Of a stretch of 64,000 nucleotides of DNA, positions 43,539 through 53,171 are shown one piece after another; position 1 is the stretch's first letter, and every line of letters begins with the position of its first letter. Source of the DNA: Brevundimonas vesicularis (GTDB taxonomy: Bacteria; Pseudomonadota; Alphaproteobacteria; Caulobacterales; Caulobacteraceae); contig NZ_JACHLJ010000001.1 of assembly GCF_014204545.1 (NCBI RefSeq), forward strand, positions 744,001 to 808,000, written 5' to 3'. The notes beneath the pieces were generated by a model that worked only from the letters and a program-made list of their open reading frames with translations, ran no database searches and was not told the origin of the DNA. A program made the translations under genes and the position numbers.

Positions 43539-45014
43539 TCAGCCTTCGTAGGAATCCGCGACCATCCGGTCCAGCGTGCGCACGGCGAAGCCGACGCCGC
43601 CTTCCGGCACGGTGGGGCTGGGGCTCTTGTTGGCCCAGGCCGTCGGGGCGATGTCCAGGTGCGCCCACGGCACGCCGTTTGTGAAGCGTTGCAGAAACAG
43701 GGCGGCGGTGATCGAGCCGCCGGCGCGGCCGTTGCCGGTGTTCTTCACATCGGCGATCTTGGAATCGATGTGCTGCTCGTAGATGGCCGGGATCGGCATG
43801 CGCCAGAAGTTCTCGCCAACCTTCTTGGCCGCCGCCAGGATCGGATCGGCGACATCGTCAGAGTTCGAGAAGACGCCGGCGTAATCCAGGCCCAGGGCGA
43901 CGATCATGGCGCCCGTCAGGGTGGCCAGGTCGATCATGAACTTCGGCTTGAAACGCTCCTGCGTATACCAGAGGGCGTCGGCCAAGACGAGGCGACCTTC
44001 GGCATCGGTGTTGATGACCTCCACCGTCTGACCCGACATGGACACGACCACATCGCCCGGACGCTGGGCGTTGCCGTCCGGCATGTTCTCGACCAGGCCC
44101 AGAACGCCGATGACATTGGCCTTGGCCTTGCGGCTGGCCAGGGCGATCATGGTTCCGGTCACGGCGGCCGCGCCGCCCATGTCCCACTTCATGTCTTCCA
44201 TGCCGTCCGCCGGCTTGATCGAAATGCCGCCGGTGTCGAAGCAGACGCCCTTGCCGACGAAGGCCAGCGGCTGCGCGCCGGCTTCGCCGCCGTTCCACTT
44301 CATGATCGCCAGCTGGCTTTCGCGACGGCTGCCCTGGCCCACACCCAGAAGGGTGCGCATGCCCAGCTTCTCCATCTCGGCCTCGCCGAGGATTTCGACC
44401 TCCAAACCCAGGCTCTCCAGCGCCTTCACCCGCTTGGCGAACTCGGCCGGATACAGGACGTTGGCGGGTTCGGACACCAGGTCGCGCGCGAAGATCACGC
44501 CGTCTGCGACGGCCGATAGCGGCTCCAGCGCGGCTTCCGCGCCCCGCAGGTCGGTCGTGACCACGCGGATGGCGGTGATCGACGGAATCTTGTCAGCCTT
44601 TTGCGTCGTGCGATATTTGTCGAAGCGATAGGCGGCCAGACGCGCGGCGAAACCGACGCGGGCAGCCTGCTCAGGCGACAGGTCCGAAGCGTCGATCGTC
44701 AGCACCTGGGCGCCCGACAGCTTGACCGCCGCATAGGCGTTGCCGCCGAAAGCCTCAACCGCCAGGTCGTCCAACTTGTCCTTGGCGCCGGCGCCGACCA
44801 GCAGCACGGCGTCGGCCTCGACGCCCGCCGGCGCGGCGATGCTCAGGCTCTGCCCTGCCTTGCCGGTGAAACGGCCCTTGCCCGCCGCCTTGGTCAGGGC
44901 GCCGTTGGCCTTGCCGTCCAGCGCGGTCCCTGCGGCGGTGAAGGTGCGATCTTCAAAAACCGGAACGGCCAAAATCTCGGCGGCGTCCACGGCGGCGACG
45001 AATTCGATCTTCAT
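43539..45014 (-). CDS. pepA: Leucyl aminopeptidase (M17)
   Basis: A 491-residue dinuclear-metal aminopeptidase, hexameric in known members. NTDAEGRLVLADAL is the family signature, VGKGVCFDTGGISIKPADGMEDMKWDMGGAAAVTG bears the metal-binding Lys and Asp residues. The N-terminal 170 residues are the less conserved domain that in E. coli binds DNA at Xer sites. Cytosolic; recycles peptides. Transcribed divergently from the lptF operon and immediately ahead of holC. Confidence 0.95.
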   Translation of the reverse strand: MKIEFVAAVDAAEILAVPVFEDRTFTAAGTALDGKANGALTKAAGKGRFTGKAGQSLSIAAPAGVEADAVLLVGAGAKDKLDDLAVEAFGGNAYAAVKLSGAQVLTIDASDLSPEQAARVGFAARLAAYRFDKYRTTQKADKIPSITAIRVVTTDLRGAEAALEPLSAVADGVIFARDLVSEPANVLYPAEFAKRVKALESLGLEVEILGEAEMEKLGMRTLLGVGQGSRRESQLAIMKWNGGEAGAQPLAFVGKGVCFDTGGISIKPADGMEDMKWDMGGAAAVTGTMIALASRKAKANVIGVLGLVENMPDGNAQRPGDVVVSMSGQTVEVINTDAEGRLVLADALWYTQERFKPKFMIDLATLTGAMIVALGLDYAGVFSNSDDVADPILAAAKKVGENFWRMPIPAIYEQHIDSKIADVKNTGNGRAGGSITAALFLQRFTNGVPWAHLDIAPTAWANKSPSPTVPEGGVGFAVRTLDRMVADSYEG

Positions 45015-45068
45015 TCAATCAACTCCAGCCAGGCCCCACCCGGCGTCTGCAAACAGCAAAATGACAAC

Positions 45069-45095
45069 GGCGCGTCTGCTTGTCGCGGACGCGCC
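45069..45095. promoter_or_regulatory. 8-bp inverted repeat in pepA-lptF spacer
   Basis: GGCGCGTC (45069-45076) and GACGCGCC (45088-45095) pair exactly across 11 bases, between the divergent pepA and lptF starts. It could be a regulator site or a leader hairpin; nothing else distinguishes the two. Confidence 0.3.
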
Positions 45096-45157
45096 CTGAT
45101 GTGCTACTAGATGCGCCTCAATATCGCCGCCTGCAACCGGGCGAAGTCCATCCGCCC

Positions 45158-46294
45158 ATGACCCTGATTCAAAGATACCTTTTTCGCCAGATCCTGTTCC
45201 CTGTGATCGCCGCGTGCGCAGCGCTGGCGGGAATCGGGATTCTGAGCCAGAGCCTCGACCAACTCCAGGTCATCGTGGAGCGGGGCCAGAGCGTGTGGAT
45301 CATGGTCAAGCTGACCCTGCTTGCCCTGCCGCAACTGCTGTCGGTGATTCTGCCGATCGGCCTTTTCGTCGGCGCCCTGATCGCCCTGACGCGTCTGCAA
45401 CGCGAACAGGAGCTGACGGCGGCCTTCGCGGGCGGCATGACCCGGTGGCAGGTCATATCGCCGGCCGCCCGTATCGCCGTGCTGGTCGCCCTGGTCACGC
45501 TGCTGGTCAACGTCTTCATTCTGCCCTGGGCGCAGCAGGAGGCGCGGCGACAGGCGTTCGACATCCGCACCGACCTCGCCGCGCTTCTGGTCGAGGAAGG
45601 CCAGTTCGTTCAGGGACCTGACGGCCTGACCGTCTATGTGCAGCAGATCGAGCAGAACGGTCTGTTGAAGAACCTGTTCGTCTATCTGGACGACAAGGAC
45701 AAGGTCACGACTTGGAACGCGTCCGAGGCGCGCTTCAGCCGGGACGCCGGCGGCATTCCCATCCTGACCATGATCGACGGCTCGGCCCAGCGCTATTCGT
45801 CGGGCGGCGTGCTGGAGACCCTGTCATTCGGACGATACGACTTCTCTCTCGCGCCCTTTGTGGGCGTGACCGACACCATTCGCTACAAGCCGACCGACCT
45901 CTATCTGCGCCAGCTGCTGAACCCGACGGCCAAGGTGCTTGAGGTCGCCGGATCGCGCGGCGAACTGCTGGCCGAGGCGCATTCGCGGCTGGCCTCGCCG
46001 CTCTACGCCATGGTCGCCATGGCGCTGGCGCTTTCGGCCATTCTAGGCGGCGCCTTCAGCCGCACCGGCTACACCTTGCGCATCGCCAAGGCGGCGGGTC
46101 TGTTCCTGGTCCTGCGCGTCATCGGCTACGGCCTTGTCGCCGCCAGCGCCTGGAACGGCTGGATGAACGTGCTCCAATACGTCGTGCCGATCGTGGCCAT
46201 CGTCGTCGCCCTGCGAGTTCTGTTCCGCGCGCTGAAGCCGCGTCGCAGCCGGACAACCGCCGCCCTGCGCGATTTGAAGGCCAAGTTCGCATGA
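45158..46294 (+). CDS. lptF: LPS export ABC transporter permease LptF
   Basis: A 378-residue inner-membrane component of LptB2FG, which extracts LPS and passes it to the periplasmic bridge. Six helices: three at the N terminus (ILFPVIAACAALAGIGIL, LLALPQLLSVILPIGLFVGALIA, ISPAARIAVLVALVTLLVN) and three at the C terminus, flanking a periplasmic beta-jellyroll (about 130-270). Conserved ALTRLQREQELTAAFAGGMTRWQV is the coupling segment. The start MTLIQRYLFRQ at 45158 follows the family; earlier frame is leader. Overlaps lptG by four bases. Confidence 0.93.
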   Translation: MTLIQRYLFRQILFPVIAACAALAGIGILSQSLDQLQVIVERGQSVWIMVKLTLLALPQLLSVILPIGLFVGALIALTRLQREQELTAAFAGGMTRWQVISPAARIAVLVALVTLLVNVFILPWAQQEARRQAFDIRTDLAALLVEEGQFVQGPDGLTVYVQQIEQNGLLKNLFVYLDDKDKVTTWNASEARFSRDAGGIPILTMIDGSAQRYSSGGVLETLSFGRYDFSLAPFVGVTDTIRYKPTDLYLRQLLNPTAKVLEVAGSRGELLAEAHSRLASPLYAMVAMALALSAILGGAFSRTGYTLRIAKAAGLFLVLRVIGYGLVAASAWNGWMNVLQYVVPIVAIVVALRVLFRALKPRRSRTTAALRDLKAKFA

Positions 46295-47430
46295 CCGCCG
46301 TCGTCGCCTCCGCCCGTCGTTCGCCGCATATCCCCCGTCTGGGTGGGATCGAACGCTATGTGCTGGTCCAGCAGCTGAAATCGCTGGGCGTGGCCCTGGC
46401 CGTAATTTCGGCCCTCGTCATGCTGATCGACTTTGTCGAGGTCTCGCGCGGCGTCGGCTCGGCGCAGGATTTGTCGGCCGTCCGCATTTTCGGCCTGGTG
46501 CTGCTGAAGTCGCCCTCGGTCATCGTGCAGTTGATGCCGTTCGTCTTCCTGTTCGGCACCTTGTCGGCCTTCATCAGCCTGAACCGACGCAGCGAACTGA
46601 TCGCCATGCGCGCGGCGGGCGTCTCCGCCTGGCGGTTCGTCTTACCGGCGGCCGGCATGGCTTTCGTCCTGGGCGTCCTGACCGTCACGGTGCTGGGTCC
46701 GATGGCGTCGGCCGGCGACGGCCTGTGGCAACGCGAGCGCGCGCGGATTTCCGGCACGGCGCCCGGCGGCGACCCCAAGGAAGCGATCTGGCTGCGCGAG
46801 GGCGACGATCAGCGGCAGATGATCATCCGCGCCGGCCAGCAGGACCGCGCCAACGCCCGACTGCTGAACGTCAGCTTCTTCATCTACACGACCGCGCCCG
46901 GCGGCGGCCGCACCTTCTCCGAGCGGATCGACGCCAAGTCGGCCTCTCTGAACGCCGGCAGCTGGCGCCTGACCGATGCGGTCGGCGCCCAGATCGGCCA
47001 GCGCGCCGTCACCTATTCCAGCCTGACCCTGGTCTCCAGCCTGGCGGACGACGAAGCCTTCGATCGTTTCGCTCGACCGCAGGCCACGCCCTTCTGGTCG
47101 CTGCCGAACCAGATCAGCCGGATCGAGAACGCGGGCTTCACCTCGACCGCCTATCGCCTGCGCTTCCAGCAACTTCTGGCCACGCCGCTGGTGTTCGCGG
47201 CCATGTCGATCCTGGCCGCCGCCTTCTCGCTGCGGCTGATGCGGCTGGGCGACCTGGCGCGCATGAGCGTCGCGGCCGTGGTGCTGGGCTTCGCTTTCTT
47301 CTTCCTGAACCAGTTTTCGTCGGCGATGGGATCGGCGGAGGTCGTGGCGCCGTTCGTCGCCGCCTGGCTGCCGCCTGTTCTTACGGCGCTCGCAGCCTTG
47401 ACCTTGCTGTTCTATACCGAAGACGGCTAA
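46291..47430 (+). CDS. lptG: LPS export ABC transporter permease LptG
   Basis: A 379-residue partner of LptF with the same 3+3 helix topology. GIERYVLVQQLKSLGVALAVISALVMLIDFVE forms helix 1; FVFLFGTLSAFISLNRRSELIAMRAAGVSAWRFVLP is the LptG coupling region; C-terminal helices begin LRFQQLLATPLVFAAMSILAAAFSLR. A periplasmic jellyroll lies between. It begins inside the lptF stop (ATGA) and is followed 33 bases later by lptD, so one operon supplies both ends of the LPS export bridge. Confidence 0.93.
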   Translation: MTAVVASARRSPHIPRLGGIERYVLVQQLKSLGVALAVISALVMLIDFVEVSRGVGSAQDLSAVRIFGLVLLKSPSVIVQLMPFVFLFGTLSAFISLNRRSELIAMRAAGVSAWRFVLPAAGMAFVLGVLTVTVLGPMASAGDGLWQRERARISGTAPGGDPKEAIWLREGDDQRQMIIRAGQQDRANARLLNVSFFIYTTAPGGGRTFSERIDAKSASLNAGSWRLTDAVGAQIGQRAVTYSSLTLVSSLADDEAFDRFARPQATPFWSLPNQISRIENAGFTSTAYRLRFQQLLATPLVFAAMSILAAAFSLRLMRLGDLARMSVAAVVLGFAFFFLNQFSSAMGSAEVVAPFVAAWLPPVLTALAALTLLFYTEDG

Positions 47431-47463
47431 TCGGGCGCTCGCTTCTCAGACTACGGATGGCCT

Positions 47464-49902
47464 ATGCAGGGTGATCGGCGCTTCGACGCTTTCAAAGCAA
47501 GGCTTCTCGCCGGTGCGGCTCTGGTCGCCTGCGCACCCCTGGCGACGCCTGCATGGGCGCAATCCACCCCGGCGGCCGCAGCCGCGCCTTCCGACGGCCT
47601 GCCGCCCGAAGCGGTCTATGTCGACGCCGACAATGCGCGTCGCGAAGGCGACAACATCATCGTCAGCGGCACGCCCGAGAACCGCGCCTATGTCCGCACG
47701 CGCGGCCATGTGCTGCGCGGCGAGAACCTGTCCTATGATCTGAACGCCGGTTCGGCGACGGCCGAAGGCCGCGTCGAGGCCATCGCGCCCGACGGCACCG
47801 TGGTCTACGCCAGCCGTCTCGAGCTGGATGAAAATCTGGAGACAGGCGTCGCCGTGGATTTCGCCACGCGTCTGGCCAACGGCGCCAGTCTGATGGCCGC
47901 AACGGCTGTGCGCCGCAGCGAGAATGTCAGCGAACTGAACTACGCTCGCTTCACACCCTGCCCGATCTGCGACGATGGCGGTCCAAAGACGCCGACAATC
48001 TCGATCCAGGCGGAAAAGGTGACGCAGGACGAGCAGTTGCGCGCGATCCTGTATCGCAACGCCGTCTTTTATATCGGGCCGGTGCCCGTCTTCTACACGC
48101 CCTTTTTCGCCCACCCCGATCCCTCGGTGGAGCGGGCCTCGGGCTTCCTGGTGCCTATCGTCAACTATGACGAGGGTCGCGGCGTTTCCGTCGAGGTTCC
48201 CTATCTACGTGTCGTGTCGCCGTCCGAGGACTGGCTGATCAGCCCGCAGATCAACACGAAGGTCGCGCCGCTGCTGAACCTGCAATGGCGGCGACGGTTC
48301 GCCAACGGCATGATCGTGGCGCGCGGCGGCTATACCTACGAGCGCGAGTTCGGCGACTTCGATCGGGACGGCGACGGCGACTTCGAAAGCAACGTCAAGT
48401 TCGGCGATCGCGAACATCGCAGCTATTTGTTGTCGCACGGCGAGTTTGATCCGGATGGCCCATGGCGGTTCGGCTTCACGGCCGAGCGCACCTCGGACAA
48501 GACGCTGTTCGATCGCTACGACGTGCGCTCTCCGTATCAGGATAACGGCCTCTACTACGGCGACCGCCGTCGTCTGATCAGCCAGATCTACGCCGAACAT
48601 CAGACCGATCGGTCTTACGTTTCGGTCGCGGCCTTCTCGATCCAGAGCCTGCGCCTCGATCCGGCCTTCGCCGCGACGGACTTCCGCGACGCAAACGGCT
48701 TCAAGGTGTTCGAGGACGACGACACCCTGCCCTTCGTCGCTCCGCTGATCGATGCCCGCTGGGAGCCGCGCGAACTGGTCTTCGGCGGCCGGCTGCGCTT
48801 GAAGGGTTCGGCCGTCTCCCTTTATCGCGACGCCTTTGTTGGCGCGCCGATCCTGAATCCGGAGATCGTCCCGCCCGTCACGACAGGTCTGGCTGGCGTG
48901 GACAGCCGCCGCATCACGGGCCAAGTCGAATGGCGACGGGCGATCATCCTTCCTGTCGGCATGCGCGTGGAGCCGTTCGTCGATACGCGCGTCGATCTCT
49001 ATTCCATGTCTGACCTGCCGCCGATGATGGGCGTCGACAGCGACGAGACGGTGAGCCGGTCCAGGTTCAGCGCGGGCGTGGACGTCACCTATCCCCTGAT
49101 CAAACGCATCGCCGACGCCGACATCATCCTGGAACCGGTGGGCCAGTTCTCGGTCTCCAACAAGGTCAGCCTGGACCGCCGCATTCCCATCGAGGACTCG
49201 CAGGTTCTGGAGCTGGACGAGTCGTCGCTGTTCCGCATGGATCGCTTCTCCGGCTATGATCTGCTGGAAGGCGGCGCGCGCGTGACGGCGGGCGGTCGCG
49301 CCACCATCCGCTGGGCTGAAGGTCGCAAGGCCAGCCTGTTCGTGGGACGCAGCTATCGCTTCGACCAGCAGGACGACTTCCGAACGTCGATTCCCGACGA
49401 TCCCGCGCGTCTCTATGACCCGACGGGTCTGGCCTCACAAACCTCCGACTGGGTGGTCCAGGGCGACTTCTCGCCGTCGGATCGCATCCGTAGCTGGTTC
49501 CACGCCACGGTGGACGGTTCGGGCGAGGTGCGCCGCGCCGAGGCGGCGCTGGACGGCCGCTGGGGTCGCCGCAACCTGGCGACCGTCAGCTACATTCTGG
49601 ATCAGTCCAACCCCGTCGACGGGCCGCTGAACCGCAACTACGAATTCGTCCAGTTGGCGGGTCAGCAGTTCGTCTTCCAGAACTGGGGCTTTACCGTCGC
49701 CGGCATCGCCGATCTGGACCAGAACGAGATAACGCGGTCCGAAGTCGGGGTGCTGTTCGACGACGACTGCCTGCGGTTCGAACTGGGTTATCGGCGCGAC
49801 AACACCCGCGCCCGGCCCGGCGGCCCGTCGGAAGGCATCTATGTGCGCCTAAACCTCGCCACTTTCGGAGGTTCAGGTTATGGACAGGGCGATATGCGTT
49901 GA
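47464..49902 (+). CDS. lptD: LPS-assembly outer-membrane protein LptD
   Basis: An 812-residue outer-membrane translocon that inserts LPS into the outer leaflet with LptE. Signal peptide 1-33 (LLAGAALVACAPLATPAWAQ), an N-terminal OstA jellyroll (YVDADNARREGDNIIVSGTPENRAYVRTRGHVLRGENLSYDLNAGSATAEGRVEA), then a beta-barrel with alternating strands; NYARFTPCPICDDGG carries a Cys pair near the barrel start. A pattern of 'FSxxxRxxSxFHxTxDGSGExR' repeats towards the C terminus. Length is normal for alphaproteobacterial LptD. Confidence 0.93.
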   Translation: MQGDRRFDAFKARLLAGAALVACAPLATPAWAQSTPAAAAAPSDGLPPEAVYVDADNARREGDNIIVSGTPENRAYVRTRGHVLRGENLSYDLNAGSATAEGRVEAIAPDGTVVYASRLELDENLETGVAVDFATRLANGASLMAATAVRRSENVSELNYARFTPCPICDDGGPKTPTISIQAEKVTQDEQLRAILYRNAVFYIGPVPVFYTPFFAHPDPSVERASGFLVPIVNYDEGRGVSVEVPYLRVVSPSEDWLISPQINTKVAPLLNLQWRRRFANGMIVARGGYTYEREFGDFDRDGDGDFESNVKFGDREHRSYLLSHGEFDPDGPWRFGFTAERTSDKTLFDRYDVRSPYQDNGLYYGDRRRLISQIYAEHQTDRSYVSVAAFSIQSLRLDPAFAATDFRDANGFKVFEDDDTLPFVAPLIDARWEPRELVFGGRLRLKGSAVSLYRDAFVGAPILNPEIVPPVTTGLAGVDSRRITGQVEWRRAIILPVGMRVEPFVDTRVDLYSMSDLPPMMGVDSDETVSRSRFSAGVDVTYPLIKRIADADIILEPVGQFSVSNKVSLDRRIPIEDSQVLELDESSLFRMDRFSGYDLLEGGARVTAGGRATIRWAEGRKASLFVGRSYRFDQQDDFRTSIPDDPARLYDPTGLASQTSDWVVQGDFSPSDRIRSWFHATVDGSGEVRRAEAALDGRWGRRNLATVSYILDQSNPVDGPLNRNYEFVQLAGQQFVFQNWGFTVAGIADLDQNEITRSEVGVLFDDDCLRFELGYRRDNTRARPGGPSEGIYVRLNLATFGGSGYGQGDMR

Positions 49903-49974
49903 GCATGACGCTTTACGGGGCGCGACCGCCTGCCGGCCTGGCTGGCGGACCGCTGTGAGGAATCAGGACGACCA

Positions 49975-51342
49975 ATGGGTTTGATGCGTTATTCGACGGG
50001 GGCTGCGCTCGCGGCAGTCCTCCTCGCCGGTTCGGCCTATGCCCAGACGGCGCCCGCCCCGGCACAGACCCCGACGCCTGCGCAAGGCCCTGCGGCCGGC
50101 GCGCCGAATCCTGCGGCCGAAGAGGCGCCGACAACGGCGCGCGCCGAACCCCAGTTTGAAATGGCCGACGGCATCGTCGCCACGGTCAACGACAAGATCA
50201 TCACCGGCTACGACCTGCGTCAGCGTATGCTGATGCTGATCGCCTCGTCGCAGGTCCAGCCGACCGAGCAGAACCTGCCCGCCATTCAGCAGGCCGCCCT
50301 GAACGCTCTGATCGAGGATCGCCTCAAAGATCAGGAGATGGCCAAGTTCGAGAGCCTGAAGGTCACGGACGAGGAAATCGACGGCGAGATCGCCGAAATG
50401 GCCCGCGCCGCAGGCACGACGCCGCAGGCCTATCTGCAGTTCCTGCAACAGGGCGGCATCCAGCCCGCCGCCTTCCGTGACAACCTGCGCACCCAGATCG
50501 GCTGGAGCCAGCTGATTCCGGGCCGCTTCAACAGCCGCGCCCGCGCCAGCACCCTTCAGGTCGATCAGGAAGTCCGTCGTCTGAACGAGGCGGCCTCCAA
50601 GCCCCAATTCCTGCTCGGCGAAATCTATATCGACGCCGCCCGGGTCGGCGGCGCGCAGGCGGCCTTGAACGGCGCCCGCCAGCTGGTGCAGCAGATCATC
50701 CAGGGCGCGCCGTTCCAGGCCGTCGCCCAGCAGTTTTCCGCCGCCCCCTCGGCCAGCGCCCGCGTCCCGGGCGATGCGGGTTGGGTCGTCAAGGATTCGC
50801 TTCAGCCGGCGGTGCAATCGGTTCTGGAACAGCTGCAGCCTGGGCAATTGTCCAACCCGATCGTCGTCGATGGCGGCGTCTACATCCTCTACCTCCGCGA
50901 CAAGCGTGACGGCGCCTCGACCAGCTTGGTTTCACTGAAGCAGGTCATGGTCGAACTGCCGGAAACCGCGTCGGAGGCCGATGTCGCCACCGCGACCGCC
51001 AAGTTGGAAGGCCTGCGCAACGGCCTGACGTGCGACAACATCATCTCCCAGGCCCGCGCGACGCAGGGCGTCCTTGGCGCTGACCTCGGCGAATCCGACG
51101 TCGCCAACCTGGCGCCCCAGTTCCAGCAGTTCGCCCGCACCGGCGAAATCGGTTCGGTCTCGACGCCGATCCGTACGCCGCTGGGTCTGCACCTGGTCGC
51201 CGTCTGCGGTCGTCGCGTCGGCGGGCCGGAGGCGCCGAACCGTCAGCAGGTCGAAAACCGTCTGCGCGCCCAGAACCTGGCCGTGCTGGAGCGCCGCTAT
51301 CTGCGCGACCTGCGCAGCGACGCCCTGATCGAGTTCAAATGA
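49975..51342 (+). CDS. surA: SurA-like periplasmic chaperone/peptidyl-prolyl isomerase
   Basis: A 455-residue protein with signal peptide 1-22 (..AVLLAGSAYAQ), a low-complexity Ala/Pro linker to about 55, a SurA N-terminal domain (MADGIVATVNDKIITGYDLRQRMLMLI, LNALIEDRLKDQEM) and a parvulin domain (FLLGEIYIDAAR, VAQQFSAAPSASARVPGDAGWVVKDSLQPAVQSVLEQLQPGQLSNPI), followed by a second, degenerate one (SLKQVMVELPE, TPIRTPLGLHLVAVCGRR). It guides outer-membrane proteins such as LptD; sitting directly after lptD fits. It overlaps pdxA by four bases. Confidence 0.9.
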   Translation: MGLMRYSTGAALAAVLLAGSAYAQTAPAPAQTPTPAQGPAAGAPNPAAEEAPTTARAEPQFEMADGIVATVNDKIITGYDLRQRMLMLIASSQVQPTEQNLPAIQQAALNALIEDRLKDQEMAKFESLKVTDEEIDGEIAEMARAAGTTPQAYLQFLQQGGIQPAAFRDNLRTQIGWSQLIPGRFNSRARASTLQVDQEVRRLNEAASKPQFLLGEIYIDAARVGGAQAALNGARQLVQQIIQGAPFQAVAQQFSAAPSASARVPGDAGWVVKDSLQPAVQSVLEQLQPGQLSNPIVVDGGVYILYLRDKRDGASTSLVSLKQVMVELPETASEADVATATAKLEGLRNGLTCDNIISQARATQGVLGADLGESDVANLAPQFQQFARTGEIGSVSTPIRTPLGLHLVAVCGRRVGGPEAPNRQQVENRLRAQNLAVLERRYLRDLRSDALIEFK

Positions 51343-52343
51343 CCCCAGGGGTCGCGCCTTTGGTCCTGACGCTCGGCGAACCCGCCGGCGTCGGGCCGGA
51401 GATCGTGGCCGCCGCCTGGAAAGCGTTACGCGCCGAGCCGACTCCCTTCGCCGTCATCGGCGACGCGGCCCTGTTGCGCGCACAAGGCGTCGCCGTGGCC
51501 GAGGTCGGGGCTCCCGGAGACGCTCATGGGCTGTTCGGGTCGGCCCTTCCCGTCATCCATCGCCCTCTGCCCGCGCCGGTCTTGGTCGGGTCGCCCGATC
51601 CGGCCAATGCCTCGGCCGTCGCGGACGGCATCGAGGAGGCGGTCAGCTTCGCCCTGTCCGGCGAGGCGTCCGGCGTCGTAACCGCCCCCATCGCCAAGGC
51701 GCCGATGTACGCCTCGGGCTTTCGCTTTCCAGGCCATACCGAGTTCATCGCCGAACTGACCGCCGATGCGCCCTATGCCGGCACGCGCGGGCCGGTGATG
51801 ATGCTGACGGCCCAAAACCTGCGCGCCTGCCTCGTCACCATTCACGTCGCCCTGGACCAGGTGCCTGAACTGGTCACGGCCGAGCGTGTCGCCCGTACCG
51901 CCCGCGTCGTTCACGAAAGCCTGAAGCGCGACTTCGCCATCGCCCGCCCGCGCCTGGCCATGGCGGCCCTGAATCCCCACGCAGGCGAAGGCGGCGCCTT
52001 GGGCCTGCAGGAACGCGACATCCTGATCCCCGTCGCCGAACAGCTTCGCGGCGAGGGCATCGACATCACCGACCCTAAATCTGCCGACACGCTTTTCCAT
52101 GACGAGGCGCGCGCGACCTATGACGCGGCCATCTGCATGTATCACGATCAGGCCCTGATCCCGGTCAAGACGCTGGACTTCTGGGGCGGGGTGAACGTCT
52201 CCCTCGGCCTGCCGATCATCCGCACCTCGCCCGATCACGGCACCGGCTTCGACATCGCCGGCAAGGGCGTCGCACGTCCGGACAGCCTGATCGCCGCCAT
52301 TCGCCTGGCATCGGAGATGGCGGCGGCCCGCGCCGCGCGCTAA
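51339..52343 (+). CDS. pdxA: 4-hydroxythreonine-4-phosphate dehydrogenase
   Basis: A 334-residue NAD-dependent enzyme of pyridoxal phosphate synthesis (DXP-dependent route). Signatures: LTLGEPAGVGPEIVAAAW near the N terminus, VVTAPIAKAPMYASGFRFPGHTEFIAEL (metal/substrate binding), MAALNPHAGEGGALGLQERDI, SADTLFHDEARATYDAAICMYHDQALIPVKTLDF, and RTSPDHGTGFDIAGKG. Length is normal. The start overlaps surA (ATGA). pdxA-rsmA directly downstream is a widely conserved pair. Confidence 0.95.
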   Translation: MTPGVAPLVLTLGEPAGVGPEIVAAAWKALRAEPTPFAVIGDAALLRAQGVAVAEVGAPGDAHGLFGSALPVIHRPLPAPVLVGSPDPANASAVADGIEEAVSFALSGEASGVVTAPIAKAPMYASGFRFPGHTEFIAELTADAPYAGTRGPVMMLTAQNLRACLVTIHVALDQVPELVTAERVARTARVVHESLKRDFAIARPRLAMAALNPHAGEGGALGLQERDILIPVAEQLRGEGIDITDPKSADTLFHDEARATYDAAICMYHDQALIPVKTLDFWGGVNVSLGLPIIRTSPDHGTGFDIAGKGVARPDSLIAAIRLASEMAAARAAR

Positions 52344-52351
52344 CAGGGCGT

Positions 52352-53161
52352 GTGACCGACCTTCCCTCCCTCCGCGAAACCCTCGACGCCCACGGCCTCT
52401 CGGCCAAGAAGAGCTTCGGCCAGCATTTCCTGCTGGACCTGAACGTCACCCGCAAGATCGTGCGTCTGGCCGGTCCTTTCGAGGGCCGCGCCGTGATCGA
52501 GGTCGGACCAGGTCCTGGCGGCCTCACCCGCGCCCTGCTGGAATCCGACGCCGGCGCCGTGGTCCTGGTGGAAAAGGATCCGCGCTTCATTCCCTTGCTG
52601 ACCGAACTGGACGACGGCTCCGGCCGCCTGACCATCGTCGAAGCCGATGCGCTGAAGGTTAAGGAGGCCGACCTGGCCTCCGGCCCGACCCATCTGGTGT
52701 CCAACCTGCCCTACAATGTCGGCACTCCTCTGCTGATAAAATGGCTGACCGGCCCGTGGCTGCCGCACAGCCTGACCCTGATGTTCCAGAAGGAAGTCGC
52801 CGAGCGCGTCGCCGCAGGGCCAGGCGAGGACGCCTACGGCCGTCTGGCGGTCATCGCCCAGGCCGTCTGCACCGCCCGCATCGTCATGCATCTGCCCGCC
52901 GCCGCCTTCACCCCGCCGCCCAAGGTGGCCTCGGCTGTCGTCCATCTGGTTCCGCTGGATGAGCGGCCGTCGCCGGACCGCCTGAAGAAGCTGGAACGCG
53001 TTACCGCCGCCGCCTTCGGCCAACGTCGCAAGATGCTGCGGTCCAGTCTGAAACAGATGGGCGGCGCCGCCCTGTGCGAAGCCGCCGGCATCGAACCCGA
53101 CGCCCGCGCCGAAACCATCGACGTCGCGGGCTTCCTGCGTCTGGCGGATGCCCTTGCCTGA
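52352..53161 (+). CDS. rsmA: 16S rRNA (adenine1518/1519-N6)-dimethyltransferase
   Basis: A 269-residue SAM methyltransferase (KsgA) that dimethylates two adenines in helix 45 during 30S maturation. Motifs: KKSFGQHFLLD at the N terminus, EVGPGPGGLTRALL (SAM binding), VEADAL, and NLPYNVGTPLL (catalytic NLPY). The C-terminal helical part ends in ERVTAAAFGQRRKMLRSSLKQMG, typical. GTG start at 52352, eight bases after pdxA. It overlaps the first possible start of the next gene by 14 bases. Confidence 0.95.
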   Translation: MTDLPSLRETLDAHGLSAKKSFGQHFLLDLNVTRKIVRLAGPFEGRAVIEVGPGPGGLTRALLESDAGAVVLVEKDPRFIPLLTELDDGSGRLTIVEADALKVKEADLASGPTHLVSNLPYNVGTPLLIKWLTGPWLPHSLTLMFQKEVAERVAAGPGEDAYGRLAVIAQAVCTARIVMHLPAAAFTPPPKVASAVVHLVPLDERPSPDRLKKLERVTAAAFGQRRKMLRSSLKQMGGAALCEAAGIEPDARAETIDVAGFLRLADALA

Positions 53162-53171
53162 GACCCTTGCC